DNA of 64,000 bases. Source: Spirosoma fluviale. GTDB taxonomy: Bacteria; Bacteroidota; Bacteroidia; Cytophagales; Spirosomataceae. The stretch covers positions 621,844-685,843 of the forward strand of contig NZ_OCNH01000002.1 of the NCBI RefSeq assembly GCF_900230225.1. Reading direction: 5' to 3'. Position numbers and translations under genes: made by a program. A model generated the notes under the pieces. It made no database searches. It was given only the letters and a program-made list of their open reading frames with translations, and had not been told where the DNA came from. Below are positions 25,903 to 33,726 of the stretch, piece after piece; position 1 is the first letter of the stretch; the number at the start of each line of letters is the position of its first letter.

Positions 25903-28323
25903 CTATTCCGATTTCAACGATTTTACGGGGTTGACTAGCGCGGCTTTCACGCTTTGGAAACTGACCGTCAATAGGGCGATGCCGGTGGCCAGTACGCCCG
26001 CCAGGGCGAACATCCACCAGGCAATGTCAACTTTATAAGGGAAGTCGGCGAGCCACTGGCTCATCACATACCAGGCTATGGGCGAGGCAATGAGCAACGC
26101 GATAAAGACCAGCTTCACAAAATCCGCCGAAAACAGGCTCACGATATTACCGACCGACGCGCCCAGCACTTTGCGGATGCCCACCTCTTTGGTACGCGCT
26201 TCGGCCATAAACGCTACTACGCCGTAAAGCCCTAGACAGCCGATGAAAATGGCAATACCCGCCAGCAGCCGGAACAGCGCATACATACGCTCTTCGCTTC
26301 GGTAAAAATTGTCGAGCGTCTTGTCCAGAAACTCGTATTTGAATACGAAATCGGGGAAGGTGGCATTCCAGTTGCGCTCGACCTCGCCAATGAGTTGGCG
26401 GAGGGCTTCCGTGCCGCCCTGTTGGGTCGATAGTTTAATGCCGAGCGAATGATAGGCGTCCCGGCGCGTAGTGAGTACGCAGGGGTTGGTTTCCTGATGA
26501 AGCGAGAACGTATTGAAATCGCGGACGACGCCCACAATCTGCTTTTTAGGGCTATTCATGCCAATTTGGATGTGTTTGCCGAGAACCTGATTTGGATCGC
26601 GCAAGCCCATTTTCTTGACAAAGGACTCATTCACGACCATCTCCCGGGTGGTGTCGGACTGCTGATAAAGGCGTCCGGCAATCAGTTTCAGTCCGTAGGT
26701 GTTGATGTAGGCCGTATCGGCAAAGCGCATCACGATGCTGAAATCGGCGTCCTTGTCGGCATTTTCGTAGCGGAAGCCACTCCACCAGTTGCCATCCGAC
26801 GACGGTACCGAAATACCGTAACTCAACGATTTTACCTTGGGCAGAGCCGCCAGATTCGCCTTGAGGGTTTCCAGTTGCCCCGGTTTCCGGTCGGGTATAT
26901 TGACCGTCAGCACGGCCTCTTTGTCGTAGCCCAGATCGGCCGATCGGAAGTACTGCATCTGGCTGTAAGCGATAATGGTGCCGATCACGAGCATCTGCGA
27001 AATAGCAAACTGAAAAACGATCAGGCCCCGGCGGAGGGTTAGCTGATTACTGCCTGTCATGCGTATGTTGCCCCGCAACGCCAGCACCGGCTGATAACCC
27101 GACAATACTAGCGCCGGATAAAAACCCGCCAGCACCGTTGTCAGCAGGGCTAATCCGAGCAGAAACCCGATCACGACCGGATCGAGCAGCACCAGCGAAC
27201 GAGGGTTGATGTCGAGCAATTGCGACACGTAGGGCAGGGATGAATTGGCCACAACGAACGCCAACACAATAGCTATACCCGTTAGCAAGCCGGTTTCGCT
27301 CAGAAACTGCCGGACCAGCTGCGCCCGCGAACTGCCGAGTACTTTCCGAACGCCTACTTCTTTGGCCCGCCGAATGGCCTGCGCCGTAGCCAGGTTGATG
27401 AAGTTGACACAGGCGGTTACCAGAATGAACAACCCGATCAGGGCCATCGCCCAGATCATCTGTTTGCTAACGGTGCGGTTGGCCGAGTTGCCCGTACGGG
27501 TGTCGAAATGGATATTGGTTAGTGGCTGTAACTCGTATTGGCGGTTTTTGGCATCTTCCGGACGAATGTATTTCTGAACGAAGGGCACGAGCTTTCGCTC
27601 CATCTGTGCCGATGTCACGTTTGCCGGTAAAGCCATGTAAATCTGTGCACCGCTATAGTCCGATCCCCAGTCGTCCCAATCGCCATTGGCTCCGTATTGT
27701 TTAAGCGACGCAAACGACAGCATGACCTCAAATGGCAGACTACTGGTGGTGGGTGGATTCTGAACGACGCCTGTCACGACAAAATCCATTTTGTTCTCAA
27801 TGCGAATGGTTTTGCCCAGTGGGTTAACCTCGCCAAAGTACTTACGCGCCATCTGCTCCGACAGTACTGCCGTTTGCGGGTTAGTTACTGCCGTTTTGGG
27901 GTTGCCGCTGGTCCATTTGTAATCGAACAGCCGAAAATAGTCCGGCTCTACAAAAGCAATGACGCCACTCTCTTCCTGAAACTTGCTGGCTTTCCGGTCA
28001 CGCACGCGCACCAGCCCGCCGTAAAGTTCATAGGCCATCGTTACCTGCGGCAACTCCGGGAAGTCGTTCCGCAGGGCCGCCAGTGCCGGTAAGGAAATGC
28101 CCGTATTGCGGCCGTCGCCCCCCGAGTTCCGATTGTAGGTGATGATTCGGTACGTTCGGTCGGCGTTGGCGTGGTGCCGGTCGTAACTCAGCTCGTAGCG
28201 GATCGCCAGAAACAGGACAAGACAGCACGCCAGGCCAAACGTCAGCCCGACAACGTTGATAACGGTATAATTCCAGTTGCGCTTCAGCGTGCGCAGGGCG
28301 GTGGTGAAATAGTTTTTTAACAT
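25903..28323 (-). CDS. ABC-type FtsX/MacB-like permease P9
   Basis: An 806-aa paralogue starting MLKNYFTTALRTLKRNWNY, with ACVNFINLATAQAIRRAKEVGVRKVLGSS, MAEARTKEVGIRKVLGAS and the tail ALVNPVKSLKSE. Two codons of the tail (Val and Lys variants) are shared only with the adjacent P10, while the body is closest to P7. This pattern suggests exchange of 3' ends between neighbours. Start 28323 was chosen over 28410, which would add 29 residues of translated repeat R7. It is the third gene of the P11-P7 run. Confidence 0.93.
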   Translation of the reverse strand: MLKNYFTTALRTLKRNWNYTVINVVGLTFGLACCLVLFLAIRYELSYDRHHANADRTYRIITYNRNSGGDGRNTGISLPALAALRNDFPELPQVTMAYELYGGLVRVRDRKASKFQEESGVIAFVEPDYFRLFDYKWTSGNPKTAVTNPQTAVLSEQMARKYFGEVNPLGKTIRIENKMDFVVTGVVQNPPTTSSLPFEVMLSFASLKQYGANGDWDDWGSDYSGAQIYMALPANVTSAQMERKLVPFVQKYIRPEDAKNRQYELQPLTNIHFDTRTGNSANRTVSKQMIWAMALIGLFILVTACVNFINLATAQAIRRAKEVGVRKVLGSSRAQLVRQFLSETGLLTGIAIVLAFVVANSSLPYVSQLLDINPRSLVLLDPVVIGFLLGLALLTTVLAGFYPALVLSGYQPVLALRGNIRMTGSNQLTLRRGLIVFQFAISQMLVIGTIIAYSQMQYFRSADLGYDKEAVLTVNIPDRKPGQLETLKANLAALPKVKSLSYGISVPSSDGNWWSGFRYENADKDADFSIVMRFADTAYINTYGLKLIAGRLYQQSDTTREMVVNESFVKKMGLRDPNQVLGKHIQIGMNSPKKQIVGVVRDFNTFSLHQETNPCVLTTRRDAYHSLGIKLSTQQGGTEALRQLIGEVERNWNATFPDFVFKYEFLDKTLDNFYRSEERMYALFRLLAGIAIFIGCLGLYGVVAFMAEARTKEVGIRKVLGASVGNIVSLFSADFVKLVFIALLIASPIAWYVMSQWLADFPYKVDIAWWMFALAGVLATGIALLTVSFQSVKAALVNPVKSLKSE

Positions 28324-28331
28324 GTGTTTAT

Positions 28332-28426
28332 GTAGAGCCGCAATACCTTGCGGCTCCTGTGCGTCAGCAATTTTAGCGTCTACAAAAACCATCCGGTTGC
28401 CAAGACGCAAAGTATTGCGTCTCTAC
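28332..28426. repeat. Composite palindromic repeat R7 between P10 and P9
   Basis: The head is GTAGAGCCGCAATACC, the interior GCGTCAGCAATTTTAGCG and ACCATCCGGTTG, and the tail hairpin ends GCGTCTCTAC. Its interior is almost identical to the first part of R5. It starts 9 bp from the P9 ATG and ends 4 bp before the P10 stop codon. Confidence 0.87.
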
Positions 28427-28430
28427 ATAC

Positions 28431-30869
28431 CTATTCCGATTTCAACGATTTTACGGGGTTCACCAGCGCGGCTTTTACGCTTTGGTAACTGACTGTCAGC
28501 AGGGTAATGGCAATGGCCAGCACGCCCGCTAAGGCGAACATCCACCAGGCTATGTCAATTTTATACGCGAAACCCTGTAGCCATTGGGTCATGACCCACC
28601 AGGATACGGGCACCGCCAGCAGCAGGGCAATACCCACGAGTTTCAGAAAATCTCTCGACAGTAACGACACAATACCAGCTACGGATGCGCCGAGGACTTT
28701 GCGCACGCCAATCTCTTTGGTGCGTTGCTCCGCCGTGAACATGGCCAGCCCAAACAGGCCCAGACAGGCGACAAAAATCGTCAGACCGGCAAAAATGCCC
28801 AGGATAAGCCCCGTTTTCTGTTCGGCGCGGTAGGTGGTGTTGAAGCGTTCGTCGAGGAAAGCATAATTGAACGGGGCATCGGTGGTGAACTGATTCCACT
28901 GGGTTTTCAACGAGGCCAGTAACCCGGAAATATCCTTGGCCTTGACCTTTATGATCACCGTGCCCCCCGTGTGGCCCAGCGTCATCACCAGCGGAGAGAT
29001 GCGCTCATGCAGCGATTTGAAGTGGAAGTCTTTCACCACGCCAATGACCCGGTAGGTCATGACCTTGCCGTCCTGATTTGCCCGGCTTACAGTATGCCCC
29101 AGTGCATTTTTCGCCCAGCCCAACGTTCGGGCCGCCGTTTCGTTCAGAATGATCCCCGACGAGTCGGTACCGTATGTTTTGGCGAAATTACGCCCGGCCG
29201 CCAGTTGAATGCCCAGCGTTGGGATGTAGTCGTAATCGACATCGTACCGAAGTGTTTTGACGATCTGGGTTGTATTGGATTCCGGGTAAACGAAGAAATT
29301 GTTGTTATTGCCGGGACCAGCGGGCAGGTAACCCGACGTGCTGACGTTCACCACCCGCGAATCCTGCATGAGTTGATTCCGGAATGCCTCTTCGTTCTTA
29401 CCCAGCAGCCAGGTTTCGGGCAGTACCAGCACCTGATCTTTGTCGTAGCCCAGTTTCTTGTTCTGGATGTAGCCAAGCTGCCGGTACACCACCGTCGTGC
29501 TGACCATGAGCGTGATGGAGATAAAAAACTGAACCACCACTAGCCCGCTCCGTAAGCTGAGGCTGTTGCGGCCACCCGTAAATCGGGTGCCTTTGAGTAC
29601 CGATATGGGTTTGAACGACGAGAGGAAGAACGCCGGATAACTGCCCGCCAGCAGCCCAACCAGCAAGCCAAAGAGCAATAGACCCGGCACCAGCCAGGGC
29701 GACGCCGTAAAGTTCAGCGTCAGGTTTTTCTCCGCCAGTTCATTGAAGGCGGGGAGCGCCAGATAGACCAGACCAATAGCGAGCAGCAGCGAAATGGCCG
29801 TCAGCAAGAGGGATTCGACCAGGAATTGGACTGTCAGCGCTTGTTTTACCGACCCCAGCACTTTCCGGATACCCACCTCTTTGGCGCGTTTGGAAGCACC
29901 GGCCGTAGACAGGTTCATGAAATTGATGCACGCAATGAGCAGGATAAACAGCGCGATAGCGCCGGAAATGTAAACGTACTGGATATTCCCGCTCGGGCTC
30001 AGGTCGTAGGCAAAATCGGAACGCAGGTGAATATCCGTCAGCGGTTGCAGATACAAGCCAATATCATTGCCCTTCTGCCGGAACTGCGCCAGCGTCATGC
30101 CCATTGACTTCTGGAGTTGCGGCCCCATGTATTTCTCGACAACCTGCGGTAGTTTGGCTTCGAGTTGCTTGTAGTCGTAGCCTTTGGGTAATACCAGATA
30201 GGTGAAAAATTCCGATGTCATCCAGGAAGTGCTTTTGGCTTCCGGCAAGCTGGTCATAGACAGAAACAGGTCGAAATGAAAGTGCGAATTGGTGGGAACC
30301 TGATCGATGACCCCCGTTATCTGATACGTAGCATTCCAGCTTTTCAGGGTAATCACCTTCCCGATGGGGTCCTGATTGCCGAAATACTTGCTGGCCATTG
30401 CCTGCGTAATAACCGCCGTGTTGGGTCGGGTCAAAGCCGTTTTGGCGTTCGATCCGGCATCCTGACCCCTGAGCAGGGGTACCGTGAACACCTGGAAAAA
30501 GTTGGAGTCGACAAATGCCGTAGCCGCATCCCTGAACGTCCGGTTATTCACCGTTATGACCGGATTGCCCGCCAAACGCAGCCGGGTAGCTTCCTCTACT
30601 TCGGGGTAATCGGCTTTGAGGGTCTGGGCCGTGGGCGGCATCACGTGCGCTTCGTTCATCTTGCCCCCCGCCGACGAGCCCCGGAAAACCACCCGCACAA
30701 TCCGGTCGGCCTTTTCGTTGAAGCGGTCGTAGCTCAGTTCGTCGAGCACGAACAGGCTGATGAGCAGGCACGTCGCCAGCCCAATGGCCAACCCCGCGAT
30801 GTTGATCGCCGAGAAGGCTTTGTTGCGGATCAGATTCCGCCAGGCGATTTTGATGTAGTTTGTGAGCAT
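28431..30869 (-). CDS. ABC-type FtsX/MacB-like permease P10
   Basis: An 812-aa paralogue starting MLTNYIKIAWRNLIRNKA, with ACINFMNLSTAGASKRAKEVGIRKVLGSV, TAEQRTKEIGVRKVLGAS and the tail SYQSVKAALVNPVKSLKSE (Tyr for the usual Phe). The first extracytoplasmic domain is longer than average in the segment around QLQKSMGMTLAQFRQKGND. It is the second gene of the P11-P7 run, 96 bp after P11 with R8 filling the junction. R8 begins 5 bp from its ATG, so the hairpin foot would sit at the ribosome-binding region. Confidence 0.93.
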   Translation of the reverse strand: MLTNYIKIAWRNLIRNKAFSAINIAGLAIGLATCLLISLFVLDELSYDRFNEKADRIVRVVFRGSSAGGKMNEAHVMPPTAQTLKADYPEVEEATRLRLAGNPVITVNNRTFRDAATAFVDSNFFQVFTVPLLRGQDAGSNAKTALTRPNTAVITQAMASKYFGNQDPIGKVITLKSWNATYQITGVIDQVPTNSHFHFDLFLSMTSLPEAKSTSWMTSEFFTYLVLPKGYDYKQLEAKLPQVVEKYMGPQLQKSMGMTLAQFRQKGNDIGLYLQPLTDIHLRSDFAYDLSPSGNIQYVYISGAIALFILLIACINFMNLSTAGASKRAKEVGIRKVLGSVKQALTVQFLVESLLLTAISLLLAIGLVYLALPAFNELAEKNLTLNFTASPWLVPGLLLFGLLVGLLAGSYPAFFLSSFKPISVLKGTRFTGGRNSLSLRSGLVVVQFFISITLMVSTTVVYRQLGYIQNKKLGYDKDQVLVLPETWLLGKNEEAFRNQLMQDSRVVNVSTSGYLPAGPGNNNNFFVYPESNTTQIVKTLRYDVDYDYIPTLGIQLAAGRNFAKTYGTDSSGIILNETAARTLGWAKNALGHTVSRANQDGKVMTYRVIGVVKDFHFKSLHERISPLVMTLGHTGGTVIIKVKAKDISGLLASLKTQWNQFTTDAPFNYAFLDERFNTTYRAEQKTGLILGIFAGLTIFVACLGLFGLAMFTAEQRTKEIGVRKVLGASVAGIVSLLSRDFLKLVGIALLLAVPVSWWVMTQWLQGFAYKIDIAWWMFALAGVLAIAITLLTVSYQSVKAALVNPVKSLKSE

Positions 30870-30873
30870 ATGT

Positions 30874-30961
30874 GTAGAGCCGCAATATCTTGCGGCTGTT
30901 TCTGGTCTATTGTCTGGTAAAAACCATCCGGGTGCTGAGACGCAAAGTATTGCGTCTCTAC
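30874..30961. repeat. Composite palindromic repeat R8 between P11 and P10
   Basis: The head is GTAGAGCCGCAATATC, the interior AACCATCCGGGTGCTG, and the tail ...GCGTCTCTAC. It is organised like R6 and starts 5 bp from the P10 ATG; the tail ends 4 bp before the P11 stop codon. Confidence 0.87.
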
Positions 30962-30965
30962 ATGC

Positions 30966-33371
30966 CTATTCCGACCGTAACGATTTGACCGGATTCATCA
31001 GGGCTGCTTTCACGCTTTGAAAACTTACGGTTAATAAGGCTATAAAAATTGTCAGGCTACCGGCCAGCAGGAACACCCACCAATGGATATCGGTGCGGTA
31101 GGCGAAGTCGCTGAGCCAGGTATGCATGGCGTACCAGGCAACGGGCGAGGCAATGACCAGCGCTATCAAGACCAGTTTCATAAAATCCTGGGAGAACAGC
31201 GCTACCAGACTCGCTTCCGATGCGCCGAGTACTTTCCGAATCCCGATCTCCTTGGTGCGCTGCTCCGCCATGAACATCGACAGGCCAAACAAACCGAGGC
31301 ACGAAATTAAGATAGCCACCCCTGCGAAGATGCTGAATAGCGTTTGCTGCGTTTGCTCGCGGGCGTAGAGCCGGTCGAAACGGGTATCCAGAAACTGGTA
31401 ATCGAACGGACGTTGTGGGAAATAGCTTTTCCAGACCGATTCGACCTGTTGAATACCCGCTGTAACATTTCCTTTGAGCGGGATGGAAATCCAATTAAGT
31501 TGACGGGGCGTCAGAATCATAGCCAGTGCGGCTACCTGCTGGTGCAAAGACTCGAAGTGATAATCTTTCGTGACGCCGATGATCTGGCCTTTGGCGGGGC
31601 CATACTGAAACGGCTTGCCGATGGCCTGTTCGGGTGTCCAGCCCAACTGACGCGCGGCCGTCTCGTTCAGCACCACCATCGAGGTATCGGTGGAGTAATC
31701 GCGGGAGAAGTTGCGCCCGGCGGCCATGCCGATCTGATAGGCGGGAATAAAGTCGTAATCGACGCGTAGTCCCCGCAGGTTGATTTTCACCGGGGCCATG
31801 CTGTCCCCTTTCATGGCCATTGCACCGTACGAATCGAGCAGCCGACCCGACGGTACCCGCGACGAGCGGCCCATGTCGCGCACGGCACCCGTTCGCAGGA
31901 GTTGCTGTTTGAGGGTTTCGTAATTCGTTGTCGAATCGCCAATGTCGGGCATGAGCAGCACCTGATCTTTCGCGTAGCCTAGGCGGTAATTCTGAATGTA
32001 CTTCATCTGGTTATAAACAACCGCCGTGCTGATAATGAGCGCGATGGCAATGGCGAACTGCGTGACGACCAGCACCTGACGCAGTTTACCCGTCCGCATG
32101 GTCGACGCAATCTGCCCTTTCAGTACGCCCAACGGCCGGAAGGAGGTGAGGAAGAAAGCGGGGTAACTACCGGCCACCAAGCCTGTCAGCAACGTAATGC
32201 CAACCAGAACACTTAAGAAGACGGGGTCGAGCAGTTGCTGAAACGACAGTTGTTTCTGGGTGAAGGCGTTCAGGGCCGGGAGGCACAGGATCAACAATAG
32301 GATGGCAATGCCTAAGGCAAACGTGACGAGGAGAATGGATTCGCTCAAAAACTGCCCAATGAGTTGGGAACGCAAAGCCCCTACAACCTTGCGCATCCCA
32401 ACCTCTTTGGCCCGCCCCGCCGACCGGGCTGTTGCCAGATTCATGTAGTTGATGCAGGCAATGAGCAGAATGAATAAACCAATGGCCGAAAATAAATAGA
32501 TATAACTCATGTCGCCGGTCGGTTCTATCTCCGAATCGGTATGCGACTTCAGGTGAATATCCGTGAGTTTTTGCAGGTTCAGCACCGAAAAAGCGGAGGC
32601 CTTGCGCCCTTCTTCGGCCGGAACATACTTGTCCTGAAAGCTCGGAAACGCAGCTTCCATTCGCTGTGGATTAGCATTGGGCTTCAGGAGCACGTAGGTA
32701 TTAAATGAGTTGTTGCTCCAACTGGTCCGAAGCTGTTCAGCGCCGTAAACGCGGTTGTCGTTGAAGGTCGAAAACGACAGTAAAAAGCTGGGGTGAAAAT
32801 GCGATTGCGCGGGCAAGGGTTCAAACACGCCCGTTACGGTCAGGTCGAACTGGTCATTCAGCCGAACGGTTTTACCGACTGGATTTTCGTTACCAAAATA
32901 CTTCTCCGCCATGGGCCGCGAGAACATAATTGAAAACGGATTTACCAGGGCCTGATCCGGGTTGCCGCTAATCAGGTCAAAATCGAACACCTTGAACAGA
33001 TTCGCTTCGGCAAAGAACATATCGTCCTCATTGAACGAGTGTTCGCCGTATTTGACCAGCCCCCCATTGTCAATCGTTCGTACAACCTGTTCGGCTTCGG
33101 GAAAGTCCTGTTTTATAAGCGGGCCAAAAGGTGGTGCCGCCTGCGCCAGCCGCAGGGAAGCCGTACCTTCCGATGACAGGAACGTTCGCGTAAGGCGGTA
33201 CGTCCGGTCGGCATGTGTGTTGTAGCGGTCGTAACTGAGTGCGTCCTGCACATACAGCGCAATGAGCAGGAAACACGCCAGCCCTACCGCAACGCCCGTA
33301 ATGTTGATGAAGCTGAATGATTTATGTTTCCGCAAATTGCGAAAGGCGATGAGGAAATAGTTTCGCAGCAT
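30966..33371 (-). CDS. ABC-type FtsX/MacB-like permease P11
   Basis: An 801-aa paralogue starting MLRNYFLIAFRNLRKHKS, with ACINYMNLATARSAGRAKEVGMRKVVGAL, MAEQRTKEIGIRKVLGAS and the tail ALMNPVKSLRSE. It is the first gene behind sigma-54 region F, with a leader of only about 27 nt and no palindromic repeat before the start. It heads the longest uninterrupted permease run in the window (P11, P10, P9, P8, P7), about 12.6 kb. All five are on one strand, with junctions of 95-170 bp that are mostly repeats and contain no further dyad or -24/-12 element. Confidence 0.93.
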   Translation of the reverse strand: MLRNYFLIAFRNLRKHKSFSFINITGVAVGLACFLLIALYVQDALSYDRYNTHADRTYRLTRTFLSSEGTASLRLAQAAPPFGPLIKQDFPEAEQVVRTIDNGGLVKYGEHSFNEDDMFFAEANLFKVFDFDLISGNPDQALVNPFSIMFSRPMAEKYFGNENPVGKTVRLNDQFDLTVTGVFEPLPAQSHFHPSFLLSFSTFNDNRVYGAEQLRTSWSNNSFNTYVLLKPNANPQRMEAAFPSFQDKYVPAEEGRKASAFSVLNLQKLTDIHLKSHTDSEIEPTGDMSYIYLFSAIGLFILLIACINYMNLATARSAGRAKEVGMRKVVGALRSQLIGQFLSESILLVTFALGIAILLLILCLPALNAFTQKQLSFQQLLDPVFLSVLVGITLLTGLVAGSYPAFFLTSFRPLGVLKGQIASTMRTGKLRQVLVVTQFAIAIALIISTAVVYNQMKYIQNYRLGYAKDQVLLMPDIGDSTTNYETLKQQLLRTGAVRDMGRSSRVPSGRLLDSYGAMAMKGDSMAPVKINLRGLRVDYDFIPAYQIGMAAGRNFSRDYSTDTSMVVLNETAARQLGWTPEQAIGKPFQYGPAKGQIIGVTKDYHFESLHQQVAALAMILTPRQLNWISIPLKGNVTAGIQQVESVWKSYFPQRPFDYQFLDTRFDRLYAREQTQQTLFSIFAGVAILISCLGLFGLSMFMAEQRTKEIGIRKVLGASEASLVALFSQDFMKLVLIALVIASPVAWYAMHTWLSDFAYRTDIHWWVFLLAGSLTIFIALLTVSFQSVKAALMNPVKSLRSE

Positions 33372-33408
33372 AATCAGGCAGAGTTGAGCAGGGTACGCTG
33401 TACCCTAT

Positions 33409-33424
33409 GCCAAATGCCGTACCA
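33409..33424 (-). promoter_or_regulatory. Sigma-54-like promoter F (P11-P7 run)
   Basis: The minus strand reads TGGTACGGCATTTGGC, identical to promoter G. The gap to the dyads is 53 bp. Confidence 0.65.
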
Positions 33425-33477
33425 GAAATATAAGTAATTGGTAAATAGTGGATTAGGTGTAGTGGGTTGGGGCGGTG

Positions 33478-33514
33478 TGTCCGCAAACGGACGCTGGACG
33501 TACAGTTGCGGACA
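33478..33514. promoter_or_regulatory. Tandem dyad enhancer site F
   Basis: The proximal dyad 33478-33493 is TGTCC-N6-GGACG and the distal dyad 33499-33514 is CGTAC-N6-GGACA, spacer 5 bp. All 37 bp are identical to site G. Confidence 0.75.
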
Positions 33515-33578
33515 ATGTAGTGCCGACCGTCCCGGTCAGATTTGACTAGTCTTTTATCCCCTAATGGACTAGTAGAAA

Positions 33579-33644
33579 CTACCCTGGCCTCAACGACTTT
33601 GGGGGAATAATCAAGTTCGCTTTCAACGTCTGAAAACGCTCTTT
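33579..33644 (-). pseudogene. C-terminal scrap of a lost permease
   Basis: In one minus-strand frame the last 21 codons read KERFQTLKANLIIPPKSLRPG before TAG (33579-33581). This aligns without gaps to the family tail SFQSVKAALMNPVKSLRSE, with about ten identical positions. An in-frame stop lies just upstream, so nothing longer remains. It sits 64 bp behind enhancer site F, the position that an upstream permease's end has in regions B and D. It is best explained as the remnant of a deleted permease next to the LRR-Roc-COR gene. Confidence 0.7.
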
Positions 33645-33726
33645 CCTTATCTAATTTCTTACGCTTCTGGTTATAAAAAATTCACTACAATTTTTTAGTA
33701 CTTTAGTTTTTAGAAATATACATTCT

